64,000 nucleotides of DNA from Nemorincola sp044225795 (GCA_044225795.1 JBGAIF010000005.1:245013-309012); one strand, 5' to 3'; numbered from the stretch's first letter, positions 32,868-42,982 are shown. Notes: generated by a model from the sequence alone, not told the origin. A program made the numbers and translations.

Positions 32868-34907
32868 ATGTCGAAGATCAAGGGAAAGCAGCAAAATAGA
32901 CCCTCCCCGGCCACGATAAAGAACAACTCAGTCAAGCCGGCTAAGAGGGGTTTGTCCATCGAAAACTGGAACATGCTGACACCGTCTGTGCAGGCAATCG
33001 TCATCGCATGCATAGCTGCACTTACCTGGTTATTTTTCAGCACTTGCCTTGATAACCAGCTTACCAACTGGGACGACCCTGGATATGTGAAGGACAACGC
33101 ACTGATAAAGGATCTTTCACCCGATGGCCTGAAGAACATTTTCTCCACTGCTATCATGGGCAACTATCACCCGCTTACCATTCTCAGCTATGCTATAGAA
33201 TATAGCTTTGTCCGCCTTCAGCCGTGGCTATACCACCTCGATAGCCTTCTGCTGCACATATTCGTAACGGTTCTGGTATATTTCTTCGTGTTGTTACTTA
33301 CAAAAAGATCGGTGGCCGCTGCCGTTACAGCTTTGTTGTTTGGTCTGCACCCTATGCACGTAGAATCTGTTGCATGGATCGCCGGTCGCAAAGATGTGGT
33401 ATATAGCTCGTTCTATTTGCTGGCTTGCCTTGCTTACATCAGGTACATCCGGGCACAAGATCGCAAACCATTATGGTACTCATTGGTTATCATTTTGTTC
33501 GTCTGTTCGCTTCTGGCAAAACCGGTCATTGTCGTCCTGCCATTGGTCCTGTTACTAATTGACTACTTTGAAGAGCGAAAAATAAGTTGGATACTGCTGG
33601 TTGAAAAGATTCCGCACTTTGCCATCTCCATTGGTTTCGGTATCAAATCTCTGCATGATCAAAAGGTATTCGGATCTATTGGCACGCAAAGCGTTACTCA
33701 CAACCTCCTTGAGCATATATGCCTCGGTACATATGCGCTGGTCACTTATCTGTGGAAAGCCGTAATTCCCGTGCAGCTATGTAACTTCTATCCTTACCCG
33801 GACAGGCTCGATGGTCATGGCCTCCCCTTCTACTTATACATTTACCCGCTTGCCGTTATAGCTATTGCGGTCGCGATCTGGATATTTTCCCGCCGCAAAA
33901 AAGTTGTTGTCTTCGGCGTGCTGTTCTTTCTTATCAACATCCTGTTACTATTGCAGTTCCTGCCAGTAGGTGGTGCTATTCTTGCAGACAGGTATACCTA
34001 CATACCTTATTTAGGGTTATTCTTCATTGCCGGATGGTATATTTCAGGGCTCTTTGAGCCCGATGGCAACAAGGCATTACGGAGTCCGGTAGCTATTATC
34101 ACACTTGCATATGCTTTAGTGCTCGGCTACCTCAGTCATGAGCGTTGCCAGGTATGGTACGACACCACCACTTTATGGATGGACGAAATAGAAAAAGAGC
34201 CGGTTCGAGCGCCCAATGCATACAACAACCTTGGCTTTCATTACTTTAACAAATTTAATGACGAGGTAAATCCATCTATAAGAAAGGTGTACTACGATTC
34301 AGCAAGTATGTTTCTTAATAAAGCGATCGAGCTGCAGCCCAATTTTGCAAACCCTTACATTTCTCTTGGCGAACTGTTGCGAAGCTCTGGCAATTTCCCC
34401 GAGGCGAAGATCAAATACTATACAGCAATTCACCTGCAAAGCGCTTTCGAGAATGCTAATGCCTATCTTGGCTTGGGTATTATTTACGCCATCAGCCGGA
34501 TGTACGACTCATCCGAATTTTGTTTCCGGAAAGCCATAGAACTGAAACCCTATTTTCCTGAGGCGCACAGTAACTTCGGCAACTTTTATGACATGACGGG
34601 CCGGCATGAAGAAGCCCTTAAGGAATATGGGATCGCTGTATCTCAAAACCCCGATATGTGCGCTCCCTACCTGAACAGAGGACGCACCTACCAGCGTATG
34701 CACCGCTGCGATGAGGCAATGAAAGATTTTGAAATCGCTCTGAGCCTAAGCCCCGGAATGGGCGAAATTTACTACGCGCGTTCCTTTTGCTTTACGCAGC
34801 AAGGCAAGGCTGCAGCTGCTCTGCAGGATGTGGAGAAAGCAATATCACTCGGCTATACACGTATTGACAAGAATTACTACCAGATGCTGAAGAGCTCAGC
34901 TCATTAA
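32868..34907 (+). CDS. TMTC-like protein: GT-C membrane domain plus TPRs (first of three)
   Basis: 679 residues. About ten membrane helices (residues about 42-430), then five or six TPRs (about 440-660). The first exoplasmic loop has the acidic motif NQLTNWDDPGY (WDD at 68-70), the place where GT-C enzymes keep their catalytic aspartate, and residues 161-175 read HPMHVESVAWIAGRK, matching the signature HP-x-H-x-E-x-VA-x-x-x-GR of eukaryotic TMTC1-4 O-mannosyltransferases. The predicted role is transfer of a lipid-linked sugar to exported protein; the TPRs would lie on the exoplasmic side as in TMTC. The start has a basic cytoplasmic tail (MSKIKGKQQN). The next paralogue starts 13 bases after the stop. 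Confidence 0.78.
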   Translation: MSKIKGKQQNRPSPATIKNNSVKPAKRGLSIENWNMLTPSVQAIVIACIAALTWLFFSTCLDNQLTNWDDPGYVKDNALIKDLSPDGLKNIFSTAIMGNYHPLTILSYAIEYSFVRLQPWLYHLDSLLLHIFVTVLVYFFVLLLTKRSVAAAVTALLFGLHPMHVESVAWIAGRKDVVYSSFYLLACLAYIRYIRAQDRKPLWYSLVIILFVCSLLAKPVIVVLPLVLLLIDYFEERKISWILLVEKIPHFAISIGFGIKSLHDQKVFGSIGTQSVTHNLLEHICLGTYALVTYLWKAVIPVQLCNFYPYPDRLDGHGLPFYLYIYPLAVIAIAVAIWIFSRRKKVVVFGVLFFLINILLLLQFLPVGGAILADRYTYIPYLGLFFIAGWYISGLFEPDGNKALRSPVAIITLAYALVLGYLSHERCQVWYDTTTLWMDEIEKEPVRAPNAYNNLGFHYFNKFNDEVNPSIRKVYYDSASMFLNKAIELQPNFANPYISLGELLRSSGNFPEAKIKYYTAIHLQSAFENANAYLGLGIIYAISRMYDSSEFCFRKAIELKPYFPEAHSNFGNFYDMTGRHEEALKEYGIAVSQNPDMCAPYLNRGRTYQRMHRCDEAMKDFEIALSLSPGMGEIYYARSFCFTQQGKAAAALQDVEKAISLGYTRIDKNYYQMLKSSAH

Positions 34908-34920
34908 TGCGTACGGCTAC

Positions 34921-36825
34921 ATGGCAGCAAAGAAAAGAACATTAACAGGCCCAGAAATATCCCGGAACATTCCCTCAAAGGTAGAATTAGAACCTGTCGG
35001 AAGTCCCTACATAAAACCTCCGCGGTTAGTTCACCTGGTTATTGTTATGGTACTGGCCGCAATTACATGGTTCATATTTAGTGTTTGTCTCAGCAACCAG
35101 TTTACCGATTGGGATGACGCAGGCTATATCGTTAACAATTCTATTGTTCGGGACCTGTCTTCATCGGGTCTGACGCGAATCTTCTCTGAGTCAGTAATGG
35201 GTAACTATCATCCTCTTACGGTACTCAGTTATGCACTTGAATATAACTCTGTTGAGCTGGACCCATGGCTATACCATCTTGATAGCTTGCTTGCTCATAT
35301 CCTCAGCGCATTACTGGTCTATGTATTTGTCAACCTGCTTACAGGCCGATATATTGCCGCAATTGTTGCATCGCTCTTGTTCGCATTGCATCCAATGCAT
35401 GTCGAATCTGCAGCATGGGTAGCTGGCAGAAAAGATCTCCTTTACTGCATTTTCTTTGTCAGCGCCTGCATTACTTATATTTATCAGAACAAGCCGGGAA
35501 GAAATAAGCCCATCTGGTACATACTTACTCTGCTTCTATTTCTGTTTGCGGTATTATCGAAACCGGTTGCTGTTATGCTGCCATTGATTCTTATTCTTAT
35601 CGATTTATACCAGGGTCGCCCCTGGCACATAAAGTTGCTCATCGAAAAAATACCACACTTCCTCATTGCACTGACATTTGGCATTATTTCTTTTACCATC
35701 CAGCATGGAGGGGGGGCTATGGACGCGCAAAAGATACATTTCAACCTTATTGAACGAATTGCACTTGGATGCTATGCCCTTTGCACATATATCTGGAAGG
35801 CTGTCGTTCCGGCTCATCTGTGCGCTTTTTATCCCTACCCAGCGAAGGTGAATGACAGTTTGCCTTTCATCTACTATATCTACCCCTTGCTGGTTATCAC
35901 CGCATTGGTAGTGGTTTGGAAGTATTTGCGAAAGAATAAACCCGTCATGTTCGGACTGGGCTTTTTCATCACTACTATTTTTCTCTTGTTGCAATTCATA
36001 CCTGTTGGACAAGCTATACTGGCCGACAGGTATAGTTATGTCCCATACCTTGGCATTTTCATTATCGCAGGCTATTATATAGCCGTAAGTTTTGAAAAAA
36101 ATATTGCCCCCGCTGTGAAATACGTATTATTGTCCGGTTCAGCATTATACGTCAGCATCTGTGCATATGCCTGCCACGAACGTTGTAAAGTATGGTATGA
36201 TGCCAATACCCTCTGGGCCGATGAGGTGAATAAGGAGCCGGACCGAGCGGCGCTTGCCTATAATAACCTCGGATTCATTTACTTCAATAAAAAGTCGGCT
36301 ACCACAGATCAGGATGAACGACGGATATTCGGCGACTCAGCAATATACCTCATGAATAAGGCTATCGAAATTGATCCGACGATATACAACTCTGTTCAGG
36401 GCCTCGGCATGCTGTATTATATGAAAGGAGACTTTGAGACCTCCGCTTCATATTTCAGGAGGCTTATTGCTATGCGGCCTGTTGCCGAAAGCTATAGCGA
36501 TTACGCGAATGTACAGATCCAGATGGGCCGCCGCGATTCTGCACTCATATTGTATACAAAAGCCCTTGAGTTAAACCCGACACTTCCCCTGGTTTTACTG
36601 AATCGTGGCAGGCTGCTTCGTGATATGAACCGGTTTGACGAATGCAGGCAGGACATGGATAAAGTAATTTCGGTAGATCCGAATATTGGTGAAGCATATT
36701 ATATCCGTTCTTTTTATTTTGCAGATAAAGGAAACAAAGCAGCAGCGCTTCAGGACATAGACAAAGCAGCAGCACTGGGCTACAAACAAATAAACAGTGA
36801 TTATTACCAGCGGCTAAAAAACTAG
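34921..36825 (+). CDS. TMTC-like protein: GT-C membrane domain plus TPRs (second of three)
   Basis: 634 residues, clear paralogue of its neighbours. First-loop motif FTDWDDAGY (WDD at 64-66), HPMHVESAAWVAGRK at 157-171, and MGNYHPLTVLSYALEYNS shared almost unchanged with both neighbours. TPRs from about 440 to 630 (AYNNLGFIYFNKK, YSDYANVQIQMGRRDSA, LNRGRLLRDMNRFDE). It lacks about one repeat relative to the first copy. The basic N-terminal tail again precedes the first helix. Spacing is 13 bases upstream and 2 bases downstream, so the three are one operon. Confidence 0.78.
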   Translation: MAAKKRTLTGPEISRNIPSKVELEPVGSPYIKPPRLVHLVIVMVLAAITWFIFSVCLSNQFTDWDDAGYIVNNSIVRDLSSSGLTRIFSESVMGNYHPLTVLSYALEYNSVELDPWLYHLDSLLAHILSALLVYVFVNLLTGRYIAAIVASLLFALHPMHVESAAWVAGRKDLLYCIFFVSACITYIYQNKPGRNKPIWYILTLLLFLFAVLSKPVAVMLPLILILIDLYQGRPWHIKLLIEKIPHFLIALTFGIISFTIQHGGGAMDAQKIHFNLIERIALGCYALCTYIWKAVVPAHLCAFYPYPAKVNDSLPFIYYIYPLLVITALVVVWKYLRKNKPVMFGLGFFITTIFLLLQFIPVGQAILADRYSYVPYLGIFIIAGYYIAVSFEKNIAPAVKYVLLSGSALYVSICAYACHERCKVWYDANTLWADEVNKEPDRAALAYNNLGFIYFNKKSATTDQDERRIFGDSAIYLMNKAIEIDPTIYNSVQGLGMLYYMKGDFETSASYFRRLIAMRPVAESYSDYANVQIQMGRRDSALILYTKALELNPTLPLVLLNRGRLLRDMNRFDECRQDMDKVISVDPNIGEAYYIRSFYFADKGNKAAALQDIDKAAALGYKQINSDYYQRLKN

Positions 36826-36827
36826 GA

Positions 36828-38834
36828 ATGACAAAGACCGGGAATAAACATACTAACCAGAGGGAACCGAAAGGCAAAACTTTGTCTCCTGTTTCCGGTA
36901 TATTTTCAAGTCCTGTCAACCGAACCACGCATATAGCAATAATGGCAGGTATTGCATTACTTACCTTTTTCGTTTTGAAACCTTGCCTCGACAATCTGCT
37001 GACGAACTGGGACGATCCCGGTTACATACAAGATAATGCGACAATAAAACATCTTACCATAGAAGGCCTAAAGGCCATATTCTCAACACCGGTAATGGGA
37101 AACTATCACCCACTCACCATTCTCAGTTATGCTATTGAATATAGTTTCGTCCAATTCGAACCCTGGTTGTATCATTTCGACAATCTCATCCTGCACACAG
37201 TCGATACATTACTGGTCTATTGGCTGGTATGGCTCCTTACCCGCAAGCCCATCGCTGGCATCATCACGGCCCTGTTGTTTGGTTTACATCCAATGCATGT
37301 AGAGTCTGTTGCCTGGGTATCCGGCAGGAAAGATGTATTGTATGCTCTTTTCTACTTCACTGCTTGTATACTCTACGTTTACAGGTTACGCGCTGCAGAA
37401 GGTACAACAAAGTCGAAACTATATATCGGCATATTGGCAGCCTTTGTATGCTCCATTCTTGCTAAGCCCGTGGCAACCACACTCCCCATCACCCTTCTGC
37501 TGATCGATTATTTTGAGAAAAGGCCCATGAATATTCGTCTCCTGACTGAGAAGATACCTCACTTTATCATTGCACTGATCTTTGGTATCGTTGCCATAAA
37601 GGTGCAGCAAAGTGCCGGCGCTATGGATATGCATAAGGAACATTACACCTTCTTCGAGCGCATTGCCCTGGGCGGATATTCCTTCATCACCTATATATGG
37701 AAAGCTATCTTGCCCGTTCACCTCTGCAACTTTTATGCATACCCTGCAAAGACAGCGGGCTCTTTATCCTCTTTATACTACTTCTATCCTGCAGCAGCCG
37801 CCATACTACTCGCACTTGCGTGGAAATTTCTCAGGAAAAATTCCGTTCTCGTTTTCGGTTTGCTGTTCTTTATAGCCAATATTGCATTACTCTTACAATT
37901 CTACCCTGTTGGTGATGCTATTTTTGCAGAGCGCTACAGCTATATTCCCTATACCGGGCTCTTCTTCATTGCAGGCTGGTATATGTCCGGCTATTTCGAT
38001 GGATCCGGCAAACCTTATTCAGGGTTGATCACCGGAGGGTTCTCGTTATACATGCTTACCCTGTTTTTTATAAGCAATGGCCGCACCGGCGTTTGGCACG
38101 ACCCCATTACCCTATGGACAGACGCCATAGAAAAAGATCCGGTGCATGATATTGGCGCTTACAACAATCTGGGCTTTATTTATTACCAGAAATGGGCTGT
38201 TGAACAAGACCCCGCGGAAAAACAAAAATATTACGACTCAGGCCTTTATCTCTTAAAAACAGGCATTTCACTAAACCCGGAATTCCCTAATCCGTATATT
38301 TCTCTCGGTGAAATGCTCCGGGGCAGTGGAAGATATGATGAAGCTAAAGAAGTATATCTGCAGGGACTACGGTATGACAAAAAGAACGCCAATATGCACC
38401 TCGGACTCGCTATACTTTACTTCGTAACACATGATACAGCTAATGCTGCCCGATGGTTCAGGGCAGCGATCAATGTCGACCCTTCTCCGCAAGCATATGG
38501 CAATTATGGTAACTTCCTCAATCTTACCGGACATACCGACTCAGCGCTTATTCTTTATTCGCTAGCTATAAAGAGAGCACCGGGAATGTATAATTTCTAT
38601 CTCAATCGCGGTCGCCTGTTACGTGACCATGATCGCGCTGATGAAGCTCTGGCTGATTTCAATGAAGCATTGAAGATAAATCCGGACCTTGGCGAAAGTT
38701 ACTATGAACGGTCGCTTTGCTATCACAAGAAAGGAGATTTTGTTCATGCTCTGCTGGATGCCGACAAAGCAATATCACTCGGCTACCCTAAAGTTGATAA
38801 CATATATTATGAGGAATTGAAACGGCATCACTAA
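36828..38834 (+). CDS. TMTC-like protein: GT-C membrane domain plus TPRs (third of three)
   Basis: 668 residues. NLLTNWDDPGY (WDD at 61-63), MGNYHPLTILSYAIEYSF and HPMHVESVAWVSGRKD repeat the signature of the first copy, and the two are closer to each other than to the second. TPRs start near 430 (AYNNLGFIYYQKW, ISLGEMLRGSGRYDEA, LNRGRLLRDHDRADEA). The ATG lies 2 bases after the previous stop. Its 3' end overlaps the convergent gene at 38831-41503 by 4 bases, so transcription through that point would be antisense to the next gene. Confidence 0.78.
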   Translation: MTKTGNKHTNQREPKGKTLSPVSGIFSSPVNRTTHIAIMAGIALLTFFVLKPCLDNLLTNWDDPGYIQDNATIKHLTIEGLKAIFSTPVMGNYHPLTILSYAIEYSFVQFEPWLYHFDNLILHTVDTLLVYWLVWLLTRKPIAGIITALLFGLHPMHVESVAWVSGRKDVLYALFYFTACILYVYRLRAAEGTTKSKLYIGILAAFVCSILAKPVATTLPITLLLIDYFEKRPMNIRLLTEKIPHFIIALIFGIVAIKVQQSAGAMDMHKEHYTFFERIALGGYSFITYIWKAILPVHLCNFYAYPAKTAGSLSSLYYFYPAAAAILLALAWKFLRKNSVLVFGLLFFIANIALLLQFYPVGDAIFAERYSYIPYTGLFFIAGWYMSGYFDGSGKPYSGLITGGFSLYMLTLFFISNGRTGVWHDPITLWTDAIEKDPVHDIGAYNNLGFIYYQKWAVEQDPAEKQKYYDSGLYLLKTGISLNPEFPNPYISLGEMLRGSGRYDEAKEVYLQGLRYDKKNANMHLGLAILYFVTHDTANAARWFRAAINVDPSPQAYGNYGNFLNLTGHTDSALILYSLAIKRAPGMYNFYLNRGRLLRDHDRADEALADFNEALKINPDLGESYYERSLCYHKKGDFVHALLDADKAISLGYPKVDNIYYEELKRHH

Positions 38835-41503
38835 TGTTTCAGAGATGGTGCCATTGCCCTCCATGTAGCTCCAACCATTGCTGAATCCAGCGGCCTGTTG
38901 GAAATAGAGAACTCTGATATCCCTCCTACATAATACTTACATACGCCTGGCTTCACGGCATCCTTCAGGTTGCCGATATAGAACCTGTTCTTTGATGGCC
39001 GTGTCGGAGATGGTAATCTTCCTCCAAATGCAGCCGCACCATTAGCATACACCTCAAGCCTGTCCGGGTAAACATTGATAGCAAGATACAGCCATTGATC
39101 GTCAGGCACCTGCGTAGTAAAACCCACACCATTGAATAGCACATAATACTCCTGCTTATTATACACTTTCCCTATCGAAAAACCTGAAGAGTCCTGGGCA
39201 TTACCGAACAAAGTGGATTCGGGCAGCATTTGCGGCAGCGTATAGTAAAGTATCTCCGCCGAGAACACAGGAGCTAACTTAAGATTGTCAAAACCCACTA
39301 TCGCATCACGCACCCGCATATGGTAACTGGCAGTATCATCCGTATATTTTCTGTGCAGCACATTGCCATCCCGGTTAGTAAAAAAGGTCCCGGTCGGCAG
39401 TTTTTCTTTACGCTTGTTCAGGCACACAAGGAGTTTATTCACAGATTTAAAATCATAACAGGCTGCAAGTGTAGCCCAGGATGGTTCAAGGAAAGGGTAG
39501 GTATTTCGGGCGGGCTCTGCAAATACCTGTAGGTTAGAATCGATAAGCATCTGCTCCAGGCGGTGTATGTCTTCCTGCATAAAAAGGTCTATAAATCCCG
39601 GATTGAAAGCGGCCACACGTTTATTCCCGTCAAAATATAATTCCTGATTCTTCTTTTGTACCAGCATGAATACTTTCTCATGTGGCTTGGTTTCCTTGTT
39701 CATGAATTCAATGTCACTCTCCATGTTTTGCTGCACTGTGAGGAACTGTGCCTTATCCTCCTCCTGGTAAAAGAGCGAATGTATCTTTGGCGTACTATAT
39801 GCAATCTCTATGAAATTAAAAGAAATAAGCACCAGGAACAGGACAAACAGTCCGCTGAAGAGTATCTCATTGCTGTTCTTTATCCGGTTCCATAATTCTT
39901 CACCCAACACAGCCAGCAACATGAACGAATATCCCGTGCTCAATGCAAAGTTCGAGTTCTGACTACGTCCCTGGTAATACACAAAGTAACCAACGCCGAC
40001 AAGAGATATAAGCAGTATCATCGTCGATTTTGGTGTTACCTCCTTCTTGTGCCATTTCACAAATGAGTACGTGAACCCGATGATCAGCAACAGCGCCATG
40101 ATATTCCATGGGTGCACAAGCACCATGGGCAGCAGGCCATATCCCACTTTACTAAAAACAAATATGGTGGAGAAGAGATCGCTAAGCTGTGGCCACGATC
40201 CGTACACGAGGTATATGACCAGTTTGTACAGGTGAAACACAACGATGATGTTAGCGATAGCATACCCGACAAGAATGCCTGTTTTCTTCATGTCCGGTTT
40301 TCCGTTGCTATCATAATAGTTGGCATACACATTACCTGCCAACCAGGACAGGTAACTGACCATACCCACCTCCGGGTTCCAGAGCACCAGTAGCGCGGTT
40401 ACTACATTTATGGTCCAGTACAATACCTTGGATGGTTTGTAGAAATATACCGAGGCGAGGAACAACATTGTCCCCGGCACCAGGTAGCGAACAGGATAGT
40501 ATGAAAATATGCTGTCGTATGCTGTCGTCACTTTAAAGTCGAGGTATGGAAAGAACAAGACCCCTGCAAAACCGAGAAACAGGATCACATTATTACTGAT
40601 GAGTTTTCTGAGCACAAGCAGGTTGAAAAGAAATCCAAGCCCTGTAAGCAACGACATCACCAGAGAGAACTTGAAAATGTTCATGCCAATGATCTGAAAT
40701 ACCGGGTTCAGGAACTCCGGGTACAATCCATACGTGTTCTTAAAATGATCTACAAGCATGGGAGAGCCGGCAAATACCTGTGTCATAGAGTAATAAACTG
40801 CGGCCAAGTCATACTTATTCTCATTGGAATAGGGAAAATAAAAGGTATTCATGATCACTACCGCTACTATACAGTATGCAGCAAACAAGTAAGTGATGGC
40901 CGCGGTCGTGATCTTGAACGGCTTTGTCTCGTCCAATTTCTTTTCTTTAAACCCCTTCAGGAACAGTAAAGAGAACAGTGGCACTACTGCTAGAATATAT
41001 ACCCAAAGGAAATCTCCGAGAAAGATACCATCAAAATAAAAGTCAAAGTTGGTATGGCTGATACCGTCACGCTTATTCTGCGCCACCTCTCCTGTATCCG
41101 GCCCGAAAGGATTCGAAGCTGAAAAATCTTTATAAACTAACCCTGCCAGCAACAAAAGGCATATTATAGAAACGATACGGAAGGTGAACGGCTCCGCAAG
41201 CCCCTTCAATCCCTTCATTCTCCCTGAGAGGTTGTAAAATATCAGCAGACATGGCAATATTGTTATTACACCCAACCGGAATAAAAGAGCCTCCACCGGT
41301 TCCGGTCGCACATAGCCGGGTTCCACCAGCTTATCTATTGCGATCTTTGCCAGCTCATTCAGATCCGGGTTGTACACGCTTTGCGCAATTTTTGCCACCA
41401 CCCAATACACCAGCAATGAGCAGATGATGGAGAAGATCCAGCGAATGGTCTCTTCGCGCACAACGGCGAACTGATCGGGTTTTACTTCTTTTATCTTAGC
41501 CAT
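38831..41503 (-). CDS. Large polytopic membrane protein with C-terminal LamG-like domain
   Basis: 890 residues. A basic N-terminus (MAKIKEVKPDQFAVV) is followed by about thirteen membrane helices to about residue 570, with a GT-C-like layout and an exoplasmic YPEFLNPVFQIIG loop. A soluble domain (about 590-720) precedes a LamG/concanavalin-like jelly roll (about 720-870: DQWLYLAINVYPDRLEVYAN, NRFYIGNLKD, YYVGGISEFSISNRPLD). Likely a glycan-synthesis or transfer enzyme with a carbohydrate- or protein-binding module, but no family is assigned. Convergent with the TMTC-like operon, overlapping by 4 bases at the 3' ends. Confidence 0.6.
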   Translation of the reverse strand: MAKIKEVKPDQFAVVREETIRWIFSIICSLLVYWVVAKIAQSVYNPDLNELAKIAIDKLVEPGYVRPEPVEALLFRLGVITILPCLLIFYNLSGRMKGLKGLAEPFTFRIVSIICLLLLAGLVYKDFSASNPFGPDTGEVAQNKRDGISHTNFDFYFDGIFLGDFLWVYILAVVPLFSLLFLKGFKEKKLDETKPFKITTAAITYLFAAYCIVAVVIMNTFYFPYSNENKYDLAAVYYSMTQVFAGSPMLVDHFKNTYGLYPEFLNPVFQIIGMNIFKFSLVMSLLTGLGFLFNLLVLRKLISNNVILFLGFAGVLFFPYLDFKVTTAYDSIFSYYPVRYLVPGTMLFLASVYFYKPSKVLYWTINVVTALLVLWNPEVGMVSYLSWLAGNVYANYYDSNGKPDMKKTGILVGYAIANIIVVFHLYKLVIYLVYGSWPQLSDLFSTIFVFSKVGYGLLPMVLVHPWNIMALLLIIGFTYSFVKWHKKEVTPKSTMILLISLVGVGYFVYYQGRSQNSNFALSTGYSFMLLAVLGEELWNRIKNSNEILFSGLFVLFLVLISFNFIEIAYSTPKIHSLFYQEEDKAQFLTVQQNMESDIEFMNKETKPHEKVFMLVQKKNQELYFDGNKRVAAFNPGFIDLFMQEDIHRLEQMLIDSNLQVFAEPARNTYPFLEPSWATLAACYDFKSVNKLLVCLNKRKEKLPTGTFFTNRDGNVLHRKYTDDTASYHMRVRDAIVGFDNLKLAPVFSAEILYYTLPQMLPESTLFGNAQDSSGFSIGKVYNKQEYYVLFNGVGFTTQVPDDQWLYLAINVYPDRLEVYANGAAAFGGRLPSPTRPSKNRFYIGNLKDAVKPGVCKYYVGGISEFSISNRPLDSAMVGATWRAMAPSLKH

Positions 41504-41669
41504 AGCTTATTCGGTATAGAGCAGACAGGTAAGGGCTGCCATTATAAAAATCGAAAATATTCAACTTTTACTTAGTTTGGTAACAGAATCGTCCGAAATC
41601 ACAAAATTCATTTGCCGGTTATTAATTATGACGATATAATCAACAGAAATGTTGGATAAACGATCGGTT

Positions 41670-42440
41670 TTATTTCTTCCTTCCCGCTTTTGTCACGTAA
41701 TCAAACATCAATCCTGCTGACGCCTGCCACGGAAAATATTGATATAGTTCCGGTGCATTCAGCCTGAAGGCCCCGCCCACCTGCAAAAAACCCTTTACCC
41801 AGCCAAAACCGTCCCTAAGCTCCAGGTATGGTTCATAAAAACTGAAGCCGGGCTTTGTCAGGTCAACATGTTCGGGCAGCAAGTAGGTCGCCATCCCGGC
41901 ATTTATTGAAGTGAACCGATAATATTTCTCATAGCTCAGTTTACACCCGAGTATTAGGGTCAGGTTCCTGCTGGAGATACCACCACCTATCTGCCCGAAA
42001 AATTTATTGAATCTCGCCGAGTAGTCGTTTATATTATACCCGCCGTGTTTACTGTTCAGTACCCCGTTACCGCCACCGCCGAATAGTTCGAACCTCCAGC
42101 CTGTACCATGTGCAAAATAACCGGCGCCTGCTTCAAAACTACGACCATCAAGGTTTGTTATATCAAACTGTGCCGATGACAAGTTATTCAGGTATTGGCT
42201 GTAATCCTTCTTATTTATGCTACGGTAAGAGCCGATCACACCAAAGTGCTCTACCGGGGCAAAGGCCCCGTCAGCATGCACCGCCACTGCGGGAGATGCT
42301 CCTTGCAATTGCACAACACCGCTTAGTTGGGCCTCCTCCTTCTGGCTGAAACACGGTGTATTTACCCGCGAAGGCTGGTAAAGGCTCTGGTTGCAGCTTG
42401 CAGAAAACAGGAGCAAGAGAAGGTGTGAGACGCGCTTCAT
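41670..42440 (-). CDS. Lipoprotein with outer-membrane barrel-like repeats
   Basis: 256 residues from the ATG at 42440 (upstream in-frame extension to 42491 rejected because the signal peptide M-K-R-V-S-H-L-L-L-L-L-F-S-A-S-C starts here). Lipobox ending ASC. The body is beta-rich (GRSFEAGAGYFAHGTGWRFE, GISSRNLTLILGCKLSYE, KGFLQVGGAFRL). It is a clear paralogue of 42979-43797, sharing DGRSFEAGAGYF/NGRYFEIGAGYF and RFNKFFGQ/RYDKFFVQ patterns. Surface or periplasmic; function unknown. Confidence 0.75.
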   Translation of the reverse strand: MKRVSHLLLLLFSASCNQSLYQPSRVNTPCFSQKEEAQLSGVVQLQGASPAVAVHADGAFAPVEHFGVIGSYRSINKKDYSQYLNNLSSAQFDITNLDGRSFEAGAGYFAHGTGWRFELFGGGGNGVLNSKHGGYNINDYSARFNKFFGQIGGGISSRNLTLILGCKLSYEKYYRFTSINAGMATYLLPEHVDLTKPGFSFYEPYLELRDGFGWVKGFLQVGGAFRLNAPELYQYFPWQASAGLMFDYVTKAGRKK

Positions 42441-42523
42441 TGGCAACGAATATACCTCAAAGATGGATATAAGTTTAGGCTCTTTTACCAATCTGCTTCA
42501 AGCCAGCAGCGCTTGCATCATTT

Positions 42524-42982
42524 TCATTTCTGCAAGTTTATCTCCGGTGAGTTATTGTAATATCCTACAACATTACTGCCAGGCTTGTCATCAACATACC
42601 AATAGTAGGGATCATAGCAAATATTGTCTTCTTGTGTCTGGGTTTGCTCCATCCTAAGGCCGGTTACTTTGTATTTTCTGCCGGTTGATGTTACCTCTAT
42701 GATATAATCATATTGTATGTCACCCCAGTATGGCAATACATACTGGTTATGTAAGTATGAAAAATGCAGATGGCCCGGCAAATTATTTGTTGATGTATAA
42801 ACAGTAGTATCAAGCTTTGTAAGATTTGTGTATTTTTCATATTGCCTGATGATCACTTCTGTAACTTCAGAGCTGTCATACCCCACCATCACAAACGAGA
42901 TAGCCGAGCTATTACAATCATGTTTGCACGACGAGAATGAAATCAAAAAAACAAAACAAGTTAATGTCACTAATGTTCTCAT
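42524..42982 (-). CDS. Small lipoprotein of unknown function
   Basis: 152 residues with a lipobox FSSC at about residue 19 and a second conserved pair KHDCNSS. Beta-rich (ISFVMVGYDSSEVTEVIIRQ, DYIIEVTSTGRKYKVTGLR). Its start overlaps the upstream gene's stop by ATGA, so the two are translationally coupled. No family recognised. Confidence 0.7.
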   Translation of the reverse strand: MRTLVTLTCFVFLISFSSCKHDCNSSAISFVMVGYDSSEVTEVIIRQYEKYTNLTKLDTTVYTSTNNLPGHLHFSYLHNQYVLPYWGDIQYDYIIEVTSTGRKYKVTGLRMEQTQTQEDNICYDPYYWYVDDKPGSNVVGYYNNSPEINLQK

